From the NCBI RefSeq assembly GCF_000315625.1, contig NW_005434673.1, positions 353,275-417,274 of the forward strand: DNA of 64,000 nt. Reading direction: 5' to 3'. Position numbers and translations under genes: made by a program. The DNA comes from Guillardia theta CCMP2712 (Eukaryota > Cryptophyceae > Pyrenomonadales > Geminigeraceae). The first letter of the stretch is position 1, and each line of letters opens with the position of its first letter. This document shows, piece by piece, positions 35,230 through 45,999 of the stretch. The notes under the pieces are model-generated. The model worked only from the letters and a program-made list of their open reading frames with translations. It did not search any database and had not been told where the DNA came from.

Positions 35230-36371
35230 TCATCGTTTCCTTTCCTGTCGCCACACATACTGCGCGGGTTGACCATTCTCTGCTTTCTGCCTCCTTGTTC
35301 AAACAAAAGAGGAATGTGATCAGAAGTTTACCTTGATCTTTCTCTTTTTGCCTTTGCCCTGAAAGCAAATTAGACACCAAAATAGAAACATCAACGAGCT
35401 ATACCATGAGCAAACGCTCGGTCTCCAGATGTTTGGCCGCTCTCTCTGTCGACACGACGAGAGTAACGCGAGGGATTGTCAGGGTTCAAGGTCTCACCTA
35501 GTTTTCGCTTTCGTTTTTCTCGTTCAGTGATTTCGAGGTATCTTCGCTCTTTCTCCTTTTGCATCTGCAGTAAGTAGTCAGGCGGCAACGCTGCATGGAA
35601 GTATCATTTGCCTTTTTCAGCGTTCTGCCCGGAATTTTCGGCTGTCATGAACAAAGATCAATCTCTCAAACTTGTTGCTACTTCGAGCCACCTCATTATA
35701 TTCTTCCAGCTGATCTTTTCTTTGTCTGTTATGACTCTGATCTAGCAGCTCTGGAACTCTGCACAACCGCCAACTTCTGTTCAGAATCAATCGACATGTG
35801 GAATTTCCTCACGTGTCAAAATATTCGGCGAGGTCGAGATCTTCAGGCTCCTCATCTGAATCGAGAAAGATCGTGTGTTTGTTTTGTTTCGGGATCGCCG
35901 CCATAGCCGACAAGCAATGAAGATCTCCTTCCAGTTTGTCTGCAGAGTGCATGTCAAAGAAACCGAGACATGACGGCTTTGGCGAGAACCTAGCTTCCTC
36001 TTCTCTGTCTGCAACTTCATCTTCACGTAGTTCATGTCCTATCAGATAATGAGGAAATAGGTGCAAGAGCTCGCAGAGTGAACCTGACTCTTAAGGAGTT
36101 TGATAGTGTCATCGTCCAGGCTATTGTCACGATTGACTTGATGGACACCACGCTTTGTAGAGGAAGATTGCATTTTGAAGTAGAACTCATCAGGGTTCCT
36201 AAAAGCGGCCTTCTCTCGAAGAATCTTGAGTTGGCCCTGCTTCCTGTGGAAGTCTCTTGCTCTCTGCACATAATCCTTGTGCTTCTCCAGCAATCCAAAT
36301 TTGGCTCGAGCAGCTGGTTGCGCTCGCTCCTTGTGGGTTTTGCGCTTCACTGCATTCCTGAACGAAGACAT
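35230..36371 (-). CDS. UTP11: U3 snoRNP-associated protein UTP11
   Basis: Component of the small-subunit processome that processes 18S rRNA in the nucleolus. Start ATG 36371. The N-terminus is the family hallmark: MSSFRNAVKRKTHKERAQP, then KFGLLEKHKDYVQRARDFH and LREKAAFRNPDEFYFKM. After short introns: QDMNYVKMKLQTEKRKLDK, PKQNKHTIFLDSDEEPEDLD, LAEYFDT, VPELLDQSHNRQRKDQLEEY, YLLQMQKEKERRYLEITERE, RAAKHLETERLLM, and the basic end GKGKKRKIK and AENGQPAQYVWRQERKR (stop 35230), matching the family's ...VYKWKxERKR ending. About eight exons. All introns are GT-AG and mostly 45-90 nt. Length and domain order fit UTP11 throughout. Confidence 0.93.
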
Positions 36372-37130
36372 GTTTCGACGAGAACAGTTAGAACAGGAGT
36401 TTCTTCTTTCTGTTCAAGCTCCTCTCAGACGATTGCGTTCGCAAGCAAGTTGTCAGGACAGAACTGGAGAGAATGTCTCGCTCCCTCTCCTCAGCTGCTG
36501 ATCTCCGCTCCTGCTCCTCACCGCCCGTTCAAAGTGACCTCGCAATGCACGTGCGGATGTAACGATCCTGTTGCAACCGTTTTTGCATGCAACGGAACTC
36601 GGAACGGAGTCCGAACTTCCGAACGGCCCGGCCCGGCAGGTTGATTCAAGGCGAACGGCGCCGGGCCGGGCGTGACTGAGTGGACGGGCCCGGGTCGGGC
36701 CATTAGTAGACGTGACAAATTGTCAAGTTGTAAGTTAGGTGTAATGATCCGATGATGGTATCAAGTTACCGCTCAGCCTTGAGATATGCCCCGGCCCCCC
36801 CGGTGTGAGGTGACCGTCCACCGTGACCGGGCCCCGGCGGGTTGCGGCGGCGGGGGGGGGACAGGCAGCAGCATTAAAAAGTATTTTACTGTCAGTGCAG
36901 CAATCTAGCACGTTAACGGTGGCATGTACAAAGCCGGTGCCGATGATGAATACATTAAAGTATTCAGTACTGTCAGTTTACTGTCTCAGACTTCAAGCCC
37001 CTGATCATAATGTCAAAATTTCACTCCAAGACACAAGTCAAGTGAGGAGAGGTTGGGGTACCATGGAACGAAGCTCTCCTTCACTTCGTCATATACAAAG
37101 CAAAAGTGTTGGTTCTGATCAGCAAGTGAG
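36372..37130. repeat. Intergenic region with GC-rich island
   Basis: The stretch at about 36595-36850 is dense in GGCCCGGCCCGG and CCGGGCC words, like the other islands. The rest has no supported gene. Confidence 0.6.
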
Positions 37131-40100
37131 TCAATCATTAGTGACAAGTTCAGTTGCCAAGTTGCTATACCGCCATTGCACATGGATGATGCTTGGCGCA
37201 CAACCAAACTTCCATCGAACCGGGAATGAGAAATGCTCCCATCCCACCAGTGATGACGTCACTGAAATCCACATCAGAAGCCAACTGAATGAATGCGATG
37301 GCAACCTGTTCTCAAGCGCTGTGACATTCGATGCGACCTGCTTCCAGCTAAGAGGGTACGAGCAATGTCGATACCTACGGCACAAAGTCAGCCACTGGAA
37401 GGAGAAGAAAAGCTGACGGTTGGACCTGGACGTGGCAGACAAGGAAGGGGGGAGGGGAAGTGAAGACAAGACTTCCACCACTATGGGATACACAGACAAC
37501 TTGATAGACCAAGAACGTCCGTCCCATGATGGAGCCGTCGCCTTCACGTACTCGTCGCTCCCCAGCCGCCATGCCTCTCCCGATGGCGCTCCCCCATACT
37601 CAAAGCTCACCTCCTCCTCCCGCTCCTCCTCTCCGTCGATCGGTAGCCACCCCGCCAAGTGCGTCACACGCCCGCCTGCGTCGCCCAGCTCGTACACGTA
37701 CGCGCTAGAGTCTTCTCGCACGACCCCGAGGAAGCGCTTGCTCCCCAGCGTCTCCACGAAGATCTCCAGCGCCCGTAGCGCCATCTTCTCCTGGTACCCT
37801 GCGCTCCCGGAGCTCACCAGCCCGGACCTCGAGAAGAGCCCCTTCGTCCTGTCCCAGTCTTGCAGCGAGATGGCTGAGTTCCCGTAAAAGAACCACGTCA
37901 GCCTCGCGTACCCCTTCCTCGCCAGCACCAGCGCTCCTCGTACCGCGTAGATCGCCTGGCTCCGCTCGCTCACACACTCCGGGAACGGCGGATCTGTCGC
38001 TCTCTCTGCCGGCGGGTCGCACGTCTCCCCGCCCCCAGCTGAGTCCCACCCGTACTCCGTCAAGTAGATCGGCAGCCCGGGGGCGTTCCGGTCTCTGAAC
38101 CGGAACATCCAGTCCGCCGCGTGGATCGACGACATCGGATGCTCCGGGTGTACTCCCTTCCGCCCTACCGTGGTCTGCACGTAGCTGTACAGGTGGGTGT
38201 TTAGCCCGTCTAGGTACTTGATGTGCGTCTGGTTGATGCGAGACAGCGTGTCGCTTGCGCCTGCGAAGGTTGCCGGCAGCACGCGCATCAGCGGGTCCGC
38301 CTCCTTGGCTCCCCTCGCCATGCCCAGCAAGATGTCGCTGTAGAAGCGCGGGTCCTCGTAGCCCTTCTGCACCATCCAGGGCTCGTTGCCGACCTCAAGT
38401 GTCGACACGTCGCCGGTACCGCTGGACCGACCGAAATGCTTTGCGAAAGCGAAACCGTATCGGTAAGCAGCGAGGTAGGGGCTATCCCACACCCTCTGAG
38501 GGAACATGTCGCTGGTGAACTGAAGGCAGGTATGAACTTCAAGGTCTGCTGCCTTCCATCCAGGATATTCCCAGCTCCAGTCGAGCCACCACAATGCGTT
38601 GGTTCCTAACCCACATGACATCTTTTCGTAATCAGGCGTGACATCAGGATCAGGTACGTCCCAGTTCCAGTTGTGGTAGTTCCTCCCATGTTTTGCCATC
38701 TTCGTATACCGACGAGGCCCCCAGCCATCTCGAGCTAAATTTGACCATCCTTGTCCTCCCCACGCCCAGATGCCGTTGACCCCCAGCAGATCCCCAAAGT
38801 CCACCGCATTCTCCCGTACTGGTGGCTTCTCCCCCCACCGCCCTGCCTCCCCCCACGCCGTTATCTCCCACACGTACACCTTCATCGCCACTCCCTCCTC
38901 CAACACGTGCCTCACCCGTATGTACCTCATCGCCTCCCCCGGCTCCAAGGCCGTGTCTAGGGCCCCGATCAGATACGGGTCGACCCCGTCTCGCAGTGTC
39001 TTCCATGTCTCTCCGTCCAGGCTCGTCTCGTACACCGTGTGGTTCACGCCGGCCGTTGACCCTGCCCAGTGTCGTATCGAGATCGCCGACACTGTCTGCA
39101 CCGTCTCGAAGCTCACGGTCGCGTACTCCATGCATGGGCCCGACCTGGCCGACAGCTCGAACACGTTCATCGACGACGAGCTCTCAAGCCGGATCGCTAC
39201 AAACCTCCCTGCCCCTGACCCTACCCGCAGATCCGCTACCGTGTACGACGATGACGTTGTCGCCAAGCTGACCCAGCTCCCGCCCGCGTCCTTCCCCTTG
39301 ACGACTACCTGTGTCGAGGCGCTCGAGGTCACCTTGATCGTGATGGCGACCAGTGCCGACGCGCTCTGCAGGCTGACCTCCAGCCATGCCTGCCCGCTCG
39401 CCCCGGCTGATACCGATGCCGCGCTCGATGTCGACCCGTCCGTCGCTGCTGCCAGGCTGCCGCTGGTGCTGTTGCACCTCCCGGCTTCCTCGCAGGCGTG
39501 GAGAAGGATGTTGACCTCCGCGTACCCTACGTAGCCGGTCGGGTAGCAGGTCCCACTCTGCCAGAAGCCTCCGCTTCCATCGTTGCCGTCGATGACCTTG
39601 CCGCTATCGGAGGGCTGGGAGCTTGTTGAGGCTGTGGTGGAGTTGAGTCTGGTGAGAGGGACGGGGACGTAAGAAGCAGGGTTCCAGTCTGGGGGGTCTG
39701 TAGCATGCATGAGAGCACACTCGCCTCTTGACTTTGAACAGATCCCATTGTTGCACAAGACAGGATGGGAGTTGTCACAAACTTGGGAAGGTAGGAATTG
39801 ATCGGGCCACTCGCATGAATCACCAACGAATCCTTGTCGGCAAACACAAGATCCGTTCGTGCAAACTCCATGAGATCTGCAATTGTACGGACAAGGTTGT
39901 TGGTCGCAATGATCGCCGGACCAACCAACGTTGCAGACACATCCAAGTTTTGTGCATTCGCCATGCCCATTGCAATTGTTTGGGCACCTGACGATCTCAC
40001 AGGCATGTGCAGGGTCGAACTCGATTGGACTGTCTCTGCAATTTCCCTTCTGATAAAAGTCCTCCGGTTGGCACAGTTGATAAAGACCTTGTCCATCTGC

Positions 40101-43100
40101 TCCGAGGTATTTGTCGCAGATGCAAGTTCCGTTTGCCTGACAGGTTCCCCTTTGCCAGCAGGAGTTCGGACATGATACGCGATCACAACCTGGCCCTTCG
40201 AACCCTTTGTCGCATACACAGGTTCCATTCACACAGTTTCCATTCACGCACAAGGCACAATCAAGGCGAGAAAAGTTCAAAGCCACAACATACACGTAAA
40301 CCGAAAGCTTCACCGTCCACTTCTGACCATCCCATGATGGAGCCGTCGCCTTCACGTACTCGTCGCTCCCCAGCCGCCATGCCTCTCCCGATGGCGCTCC
40401 CCCATACTCAAAGCTCACCTCCTCCTCCCGCTCCTCCTCTCCGTCGATCGGTAGCCACCCCGCCAAGTGCGTCACACGCCCGCCTGCGTCGCCCAGCTCG
40501 TACACGTACGCGCTAGAGTCTTCTCGCACGACCCCGAGGAAGCGCTTGCTCCCCAGCGTCTCCACGAAGATCTCCAGCGCCCGTAGCGCCATCTTCTCCT
40601 GGTACCCTGCGCTCCCGGAGCTCACCAGCCCGGACCTCGAGAAGAGCCCCTTCGTCCTGTCCCAGTCTTGCAGCGAGATGGCTGAGTTCCCGTAAAAGAA
40701 CCACGTCAGCCTCGCGTACCCCTTCCTCGCCAGCACCAGCGCTCCTCGTACCGCGTAGATCGCCTGGCTCCGCTCGCTCACACACTCCGGGAACGGCGGA
40801 TCTGTCGCTCTCTCTGCCGGCGGGTCGCACGTCTCCCCGCCCCCAGCTGAGTCCCACCCGTACTCCGTCAAGTAGATCGGCAGCCCGGGGGCGTTCCGGT
40901 CTCTGAACCGGAACATCCAGTCCGCCGCGTGGATCGACGACATCGGATGCTCCGGGTGTACTCCCTTCCGCCCTACCGTGGTCTGCACGTAGCTGTACAG
41001 GTGGGTGTTTAGCCCGTCTAGGTACTTGATGTGCGTCTGGTTGATGCGAGACAGCGTGTCGCTTGCGCCTGCGAAGGTTGCCGGCAGCACGCGCATCAGC
41101 GGGTCCGCCTCCTTGGCTCCCCTCGCCATGCCCAGCAAGATGTCGCTGTAGAAGCGCGGGTCCTCGTAGCCCTTCTGCACCATCCAGGGCTCGTTGCCGA
41201 CCTCAAGTGTCGACACGTCGCCGGTACCGCTGGACCGACCGAAATGCTTTGCGAAAGCGAAACCGTATCGGTAAGCAGCGAGGTAGGGGCTATCCCACAC
41301 CCTCTGAGGGAACATGTCGCTGGTGAACTGTATGCAAGTGATCACGTCTTTGAGAACAGCCTTCCATGTCGTGTACTCTATGTCCCAATTCAACCAGTCC
41401 TGATTGAGCTTGCTAGAGTGACCAGGATTTTCACCATAGTCTGTAGATCCACGCGCTACCATGTCGCTGAATGGAGGGACAATATCAGGATCAGGCACGT
41501 CCCAGTTCCAGTTGTGGTAGTTCCTCCCATGCCTGCTCATATTCTTGTACATCCACAAGCCTTCGCCTCTTGGTATACTCGACGAGTACATGCTCCGACT
41601 CCAACCCCAGATGCCGTTGACCCCCAGCAGATCCCTAAAGTCCACCGCATTCTCCCGTACTGGTGGCTTCTCCCCCCACCGCCCTGCCTCCCCCCACGCC
41701 GTTATCTCCCACACGTACACCTTCATCGCCACTCCCTCCTCCAACACGTGCCTCACCCGTATGTACCTCATCGCCTCCCCCGGCTCCAAGGCCGTGTCTA
41801 GGGCCCCGATCAGATACGGGTCGACCCCGTCTCGCAGTGTCTTCCATGTCTCTCCGTCCAGGCTCGTCTCGTACACCGTGTGGTTCACGCCGGCCGTTGA
41901 CCCTGCCCAGTGTCGTATCGAGATCGCCGACACTGTCTGCACCGTCTCGAAGCTCACGGTCGCGTACTCCATGCATGGGCCCGACCTGGCCGACAGCTCG
42001 AACACGTTCATCGACGACGAGCTCTCAAGCCGGATCGCTACAAACCTCCCTGCCCCTGACCCTACCCGCAGATCCGCTACCGTGTACGACGATGACGTTG
42101 TCGCCAAGCTGACCCAGCTCCCGCCCGCGTCCTTCCCCTTGACGACTACCTGTGTCGAGGCGCTCGAGGTCACCTTGATCGTGATGGCGACCAGTGCCGA
42201 CGCGCTCTGCAGGCTGACCTCCAGCCATGCCTGCCCGCTCGCCCCGGCTGATACCGATGCCGCGCTCGATGTCGACCCGTCCGTCGCTGCTGCCAGGCTG
42301 CCGCTGGTGGAGCTGTTGCACCTCCCGGCTTCCTCGCAGGCGTGGAGAAGGATGTTGACCTCCGCGTACCCTACGTAGCCGGTCGGGTAGCAGGTCCCAC
42401 TCTGCCAGAAGCCTCCGCTTCCATCGTTGCCGTCGATGACCTTGCCGCTATCGGAGGGCTGGGAGCTTGTTGAGGCTGTGGTGGAGTTGAGTCTGGTGAG
42501 AGGGACGGGGACGTAAGAAGCAGGGTTCCAGTCTGGGGGGTCTGTAGCATGCATGAGAGCGCACTCGCCCAACGTCTTTACACATGCTGAATTGTTGCAA
42601 AGGAATGGCTGTGACGGCGGGCATCGTGAAGATTCCTGGCTCTTGTAGAATGAAGTTAAGTGTGGGTCTTTCCTTGCCTCGTCCTTTATCAACATGGAGT
42701 AGTTCAAGACCGAGATGGAATGGCCGGATACGTTGTACGTCACATACCTGCAATCGGCTCCTGAAAAGGGCTGTTCGCAGATACACATTGAATCCGAACA
42801 CACGCCATGGCCAGAACAGTCTGACGGACAGAGAGTCTGGTTGCAATTCGTTCCCGCGAATCCGGGAAGGCACTTGCATCTGCCAGCTACACATTGTCCG
42901 CCATTTTCGCAGGGTACGGAACAGGAGGGAAACGAACAATCTATCCCACCATACCCCGATTCGCACTCACAGTGAGAGCTCTCCTGGGACGCGGTGCAGG
43001 TGCCATGGCCTGAGCAACCATTGAAGCAACTCTCTTTGGAAGCATTCTTCCCGAAGAATTTGATGTCTTTCACGTAGACTTTCGTCCAGACGCTGCTCGG

Positions 43101-43991
43101 ATCGGTCTCGAACCTTACGGACGCAAACCGGGCCGTCACGTTCGGAACGAAGTCTGAGGTGTATCCTTTGATCACGTTGTCAACAATGTTCTGGACAAAC
43201 CAAAAATTATTTCCGTCTGTGCTGAAGCTCAAGTTTGCACGAGTGGAACCAGAGAAATCTGCCTGCAGAGAGCTTATCAAGAAATAATCCCCAAGGTCCA
43301 TCGTGACTTGTTCGAAACAATCGATCCTCTGGGCAGCGATCTCAGTGACTACGATAGTGATACAGTCGCCGACTCCAGCATAACAGTATCCCAGCATTCG
43401 TCCGTCTCTGCTTGCAACATTGATATGGATGGATCTTATTGGTTTGTTGGGGAGATTGTAGATCATTATCTCGTTATAGCTGTCAGAGGGCTGCAGGGTT
43501 CTCAACAAGACTTTCTCCTGGTCTTCTGTGAAAACATATAGTTTTGTATCGACTGCCCAAATACCGCGAATATACACTGAAACCAACCTCTCTGGCCCTG
43601 TCGAAAGCGGGAAAATCGCCCAAGACATCCCCGCAGCATGGTTGGCTTCAATGGTAGCCCCTGTATATTGACTGTTGTCGGTAGCTTTTTGCAGTTCAGA
43701 TCTTTGACAATCACAACTTCCACTACATAAACCATCCGCACAAGCGTTAAAAAGTGCATTAAACACTGAATTCATGCGCCAACTTCCCGATCTACAAGGG
43801 TTCGCCACCCAGTTTGTGTTCCAGTCTCCATCTGCAGCTGCCTGTATCGCCCCTCCTTCACCTGCTGTCGGCCATGGCTGTACAGAGTGCACGGGCAAAT
43901 AGGAGGATTGCGAGCTGATGGGAACACAATACGATGAGAGCAAGACCCAGGTTAATGCGATGAAATCCAGGAAGCTTCGATGCGACTTCAT
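37131..43991 (-). CDS. Giant secreted protein: EGF-like modules and two near-identical glycoside hydrolase units
   Basis: About 2,290 residues. The ATG at 43991 (MKSHRSFLDFIALTWVLLSS) gives a signal peptide. An N-terminal region with discoidin-like character is followed by EGF-like repeats (CSGHGTCTASQESSHCEC; CENGGQCVAGRCKC; CSGHGVCSDSMCIC). Each of two large units then has GKVIDGNDGSGGFWQSGTC, a discoidin/F5-8C-like beta domain, and a clan GH-A-type glycosidase core with VSTLEVGNEPW (acid/base Glu after Asn) and LPIYLTEYGWDS (candidate nucleophile Glu). A second EGF cluster (CVNGNCVNGTCVC; CNGHGECTKLGCVC; CRSHGVCTNGSCVC) links the units. The last ~110 codons look like read-through of an intron: after LSVYPIVV a splice near 37400 could end the protein at about 37350. 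Probably acts on extracellular polysaccharide; substrate unknown. Confidence 0.85.
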   Translation of the reverse strand: MKSHRSFLDFIALTWVLLSSYCVPISSQSSYLPVHSVQPWPTAGEGGAIQAAADGDWNTNWVANPCRSGSWRMNSVFNALFNACADGLCSGSCDCQRSELQKATDNSQYTGATIEANHAAGMSWAIFPLSTGPERLVSVYIRGIWAVDTKLYVFTEDQEKVLLRTLQPSDSYNEIMIYNLPNKPIRSIHINVASRDGRMLGYCYAGVGDCITIVVTEIAAQRIDCFEQVTMDLGDYFLISSLQADFSGSTRANLSFSTDGNNFWFVQNIVDNVIKGYTSDFVPNVTARFASVRFETDPSSVWTKVYVKDIKFFGKNASKESCFNGCSGHGTCTASQESSHCECESGYGGIDCSFPSCSVPCENGGQCVAGRCKCLPGFAGTNCNQTLCPSDCSGHGVCSDSMCICEQPFSGADCRYVTYNVSGHSISVLNYSMLIKDEARKDPHLTSFYKSQESSRCPPSQPFLCNNSACVKTLGECALMHATDPPDWNPASYVPVPLTRLNSTTASTSSQPSDSGKVIDGNDGSGGFWQSGTCYPTGYVGYAEVNILLHACEEAGRCNSSTSGSLAAATDGSTSSAASVSAGASGQAWLEVSLQSASALVAITIKVTSSASTQVVVKGKDAGGSWVSLATTSSSYTVADLRVGSGAGRFVAIRLESSSSMNVFELSARSGPCMEYATVSFETVQTVSAISIRHWAGSTAGVNHTVYETSLDGETWKTLRDGVDPYLIGALDTALEPGEAMRYIRVRHVLEEGVAMKVYVWEITAWGEAGRWGEKPPVRENAVDFRDLLGVNGIWGWSRSMYSSSIPRGEGLWMYKNMSRHGRNYHNWNWDVPDPDIVPPFSDMVARGSTDYGENPGHSSKLNQDWLNWDIEYTTWKAVLKDVITCIQFTSDMFPQRVWDSPYLAAYRYGFAFAKHFGRSSGTGDVSTLEVGNEPWMVQKGYEDPRFYSDILLGMARGAKEADPLMRVLPATFAGASDTLSRINQTHIKYLDGLNTHLYSYVQTTVGRKGVHPEHPMSSIHAADWMFRFRDRNAPGLPIYLTEYGWDSAGGGETCDPPAERATDPPFPECVSERSQAIYAVRGALVLARKGYARLTWFFYGNSAISLQDWDRTKGLFSRSGLVSSGSAGYQEKMALRALEIFVETLGSKRFLGVVREDSSAYVYELGDAGGRVTHLAGWLPIDGEEEREEEVSFEYGGAPSGEAWRLGSDEYVKATAPSWDGQKWTVKLSVYVYVVALNFSRLDCALCVNGNCVNGTCVCDKGFEGPGCDRVSCPNSCWQRGTCQANGTCICDKYLGADGQGLYQLCQPEDFYQKGNCRDSPIEFDPAHACEIVRCPNNCNGHGECTKLGCVCNVGWSGDHCDQQPCPYNCRSHGVCTNGSCVCRQGFVGDSCEWPDQFLPSQVCDNSHPVLCNNGICSKSRGECALMHATDPPDWNPASYVPVPLTRLNSTTASTSSQPSDSGKVIDGNDGSGGFWQSGTCYPTGYVGYAEVNILLHACEEAGRCNSTSGSLAAATDGSTSSAASVSAGASGQAWLEVSLQSASALVAITIKVTSSASTQVVVKGKDAGGSWVSLATTSSSYTVADLRVGSGAGRFVAIRLESSSSMNVFELSARSGPCMEYATVSFETVQTVSAISIRHWAGSTAGVNHTVYETSLDGETWKTLRDGVDPYLIGALDTALEPGEAMRYIRVRHVLEEGVAMKVYVWEITAWGEAGRWGEKPPVRENAVDFGDLLGVNGIWAWGGQGWSNLARDGWGPRRYTKMAKHGRNYHNWNWDVPDPDVTPDYEKMSCGLGTNALWWLDWSWEYPGWKAADLEVHTCLQFTSDMFPQRVWDSPYLAAYRYGFAFAKHFGRSSGTGDVSTLEVGNEPWMVQKGYEDPRFYSDILLGMARGAKEADPLMRVLPATFAGASDTLSRINQTHIKYLDGLNTHLYSYVQTTVGRKGVHPEHPMSSIHAADWMFRFRDRNAPGLPIYLTEYGWDSAGGGETCDPPAERATDPPFPECVSERSQAIYAVRGALVLARKGYARLTWFFYGNSAISLQDWDRTKGLFSRSGLVSSGSAGYQEKMALRALEIFVETLGSKRFLGVVREDSSAYVYELGDAGGRVTHLAGWLPIDGEEEREEEVSFEYGGAPSGEAWRLGSDEYVKATAPSWDGRSWSIKLSVYPIVVEVLSSLPLPPSLSATSRSNRQLFFSFQWLTLCRRYRHCSYPLSWKQVASNVTALENRLPSHSFSWLLMWISVTSSLVGWEHFSFPVRWKFGCAPSIIHVQWRYSNLATELVTND
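37521..39725 (-). repeat. Internal duplication, C-terminal unit (copy B)
   Basis: Covers the second discoidin/glycoside-hydrolase unit of the giant protein. It aligns with 40329-42569 at an offset of 2,808 bases, rising to 2,844 after the central region. The flanks are almost identical at nucleotide level (differences seen: a GGA indel and single bases). Positions about 38521-38760 do not match the other copy apart from a short NYHNWNWDVPDPD-coding stretch. Confidence 0.9.
40329..42569 (-). repeat. Internal duplication, N-terminal unit (copy A)
   Basis: Partner of 37521-39725. The central stretch at about 41329-41605 differs from copy B and is 33 bases longer (codes GWSRSMYSSS ... WLNWDIEYTTWKA versus AWGGQGWSNL ... 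WLDWSWEYPGWKA). Confidence 0.9.
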
Positions 43992-44794
43992 CGCGAGACT
44001 ACTCGGTTTCCGAGCGAAGGTGAAAGCCCGGCAAGCAAGCTTGCACAGCTTTACAAGGAAGGGCCTGAAAGAGCAGATAGTGAATACAATCCTCTTATAC
44101 ATGTACAAAATCGACCATGCTTGAAAAAAGTTTCTTACTCCTTCACTTCTTGCAAAGTTTCATAGAGTCTCGGTCAACATCAAGCTCACTAAACTTTAAT
44201 CTCCTTTCCTCAATTACATTTACACAGCCGCTCCATGCTCATCTGACCTGCGCTTCTTACCACTACCTCCTTGTTATTCTGCTATTTTGTCCTTGTCTCC
44301 TTCTCATCCCCCTCCTTCGCCCCCGCCCTCCCCCCCCTTCTCCTCTGCCTCTTCCTTGCTTACCGAAAGTTTCCTGCATGAAGCGAACCCTCCCCCAAGT
44401 TTTCAACAACATGGTGGGGGTAGTCACCCCACCTTTATCTGGCTGTTTTTTCGCATTATCACCGGTACTTTGGTCTATGATTGGAGGGGGTATATCGAAT
44501 GCGAAACTCAACTTCACTGGGTAGGTCATTGCAATCTAGGGGTGGGGTAGGGGTGGTCAGTGATACAGGGTCAAACTGATGACGGATGACCACAATCATG
44601 AGAGTTTTCGTGTAAAGTTGGGGGTCAGGTCTCCCTGGATGATCGTGGGGAAAGGGGGGTAGGGGGGGTGTTCGAAGAGTTTGCTTCACTCCTGTCCGTC
44701 CGGTCGGCCCGGCCCGGAATCGTTCGGAATTGCCCCGAGGCCCCGGCCCGGCTGAACTCAAAAAAGTCGAATTATCAGCACAGTACGGTAGAAA
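43992..44794. repeat. Intergenic region with G-run tract and short GC-rich island
   Basis: Pyrimidine-rich near 44280-44350, G-run tract (GGGGTGGGGTAGGGGTGG-like) at about 44480-44680, and a short GGCCCGGCCCGG island at about 44695-44765. No gene supported. Confidence 0.5.
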
Positions 44795-45382
44795 TGATGC
44801 ATGGCGATGGGGATCTGATCTGCTGCTGCGCCAGCGACATGCGCCCGACCCCCGCCATGGCAGCCCATGATCTCAGCCCTCTCTTGGCAATGCAGCACGA
44901 GATGCTGGGCCGAATCTCATTGTCCTCTTCATGTCCATCCATATCATTTGTCGAGAGATCCAACAAAGTGTTTGAAGGCGATCATAAGCAGGGTAGTTTC
45001 GAAGCCTGTGTCATCGCCCCAGTCTTCTGTCATCAATACCGTCAATCATTCTATAGATCTGGTTGGAATTTCCAGTTTCCTTGACTTGTTTTTGCAGCAG
45101 GAAAGATGGCAGCGCTGGCCTTGATTAAGGTGGTGGTTTGTTGGGGACAAATAGCTGTCTGACGAAGTCCGATTCAGGGTTGCATCGATGTCGCCATCAA
45201 CACGAAGAAGGTCTTCTTACAAACTAGGAGGAGAGTTCAAGATAAGATGATCGGCACTCTCGAAACAGGCGGTGGATTTCTTCAAGACGATGGGCAAGTC
45301 GGAGGAAGAGGCGTTCTACTTCTGGCGGATGCTCGACGCCTTGACGGCTCCGCTCGAGCTGGCCATCGCACTGAGGAGGCGA
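44795..45382 (+). CDS. Hypothetical gene, 5' exons (may continue at 47220)
   Basis: A series of coding-like plus-strand exons: 44795-44957 (MMHGDGDLICCCASD, then PLLAMQHEMLGRISL), a short exon near 45102-45134 (GKMAALALIK), one from about 45180 (GCIDVAINTKKVFLQTRRR), and 45268-45382 (AVDFFKTMGKSEEEAFYFWR, MLDALTAPLELAIALRRR), which ends at a GT. No family recognised. The final exon is helical and convincing; the first is weaker. In phase it could join the exon at 47220 (YYLKFQQMKFASDLDSSK) across an intron of about 1.8 kb that would contain the truncated transposase, the assembly gap and an antisense gene fragment. Confidence 0.35.
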
Positions 45383-45445
45383 GTTTGGGAGGAAGGGGAG
45401 GAAGGAGAGGTTGAGAGCTGATGAGGGTGGGGAGAAGTGGGGGGG

Positions 45446-45899
45446 TGAGCACGTGCTTGTCTGGTTTCAACATCGATTTGTTACCTCCCGTGCAATTCAG
45501 CTCGCTGTTTCGATTCACAGCGAGCGAACTGCGCCAGCTATTGCATCCCCTGCGCTTATTGGGCAGGGATGGTTTGCCACGAAAGTTCATACTGGGGACT
45601 CTATTGGCACCAGACGAAGGGCAATGGGAAGTAAGAGCTGACGTGGCTCTGATGATCGTGCTCTATCGTCTAACAAGAAATGCTTCAATGGAAGAGATAG
45701 CCTGGTACTTCAACTTGACTGTGTCAAAGTGCTCTGCTGCCTTCGATGCCTTGGTGAGGTATCTCATGACATACCACGAGGAACCTGTGCAAGAGGTATA
45801 CTGCATGGCTCGTCGCTTTCAGAGCATTGCCGATTACATGGTCGAACTCGGCTCCCCCTTACGATAACCTCCTGGGCTTCGTCGACACCGCGTACACGA
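45446..45899 (+). pseudogene. Truncated, frameshifted copy of the Harbinger-like transposase
   Basis: Matches 56817-57269 almost base for base, beginning at TGAGCACGTGCTTG. One extra C (45851-45860, CTCCCCC versus CTCCCC) shifts the frame after VELGSP, giving an early stop. The copy lacks the N-terminal ~84 codons of the full frame and is cut by the run of Ns at 45900. The missing end may be real or an assembly effect. The upstream flank differs from that of the full copy, so the match has a sharp left edge. Confidence 0.85.
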
Positions 45900-45999
45900 N
45901 NNNNNNNNNNNNNNNNNNNNNNNNNNNNNNNNNNNNNNNNNNNNNNNNNNNNNNNNNNNNNNNNNNNNNNNNNNNNNNNNNNNNNNNNNNNNNNNNNNN
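45900..45999. other. Assembly gap, 100 Ns
   Basis: Exactly 100 undetermined bases, the conventional length for a gap of unknown size. It sits at the right edge of a repeat copy, a typical place for an assembly to break. Confidence 0.99.

Noticed and set aside
38223-42378. Several 100-270 codon plus-strand frames over the giant glycosidase gene
   Set aside because: They occur twice because the underlying coding DNA is duplicated, and they follow its codon bias in antisense.
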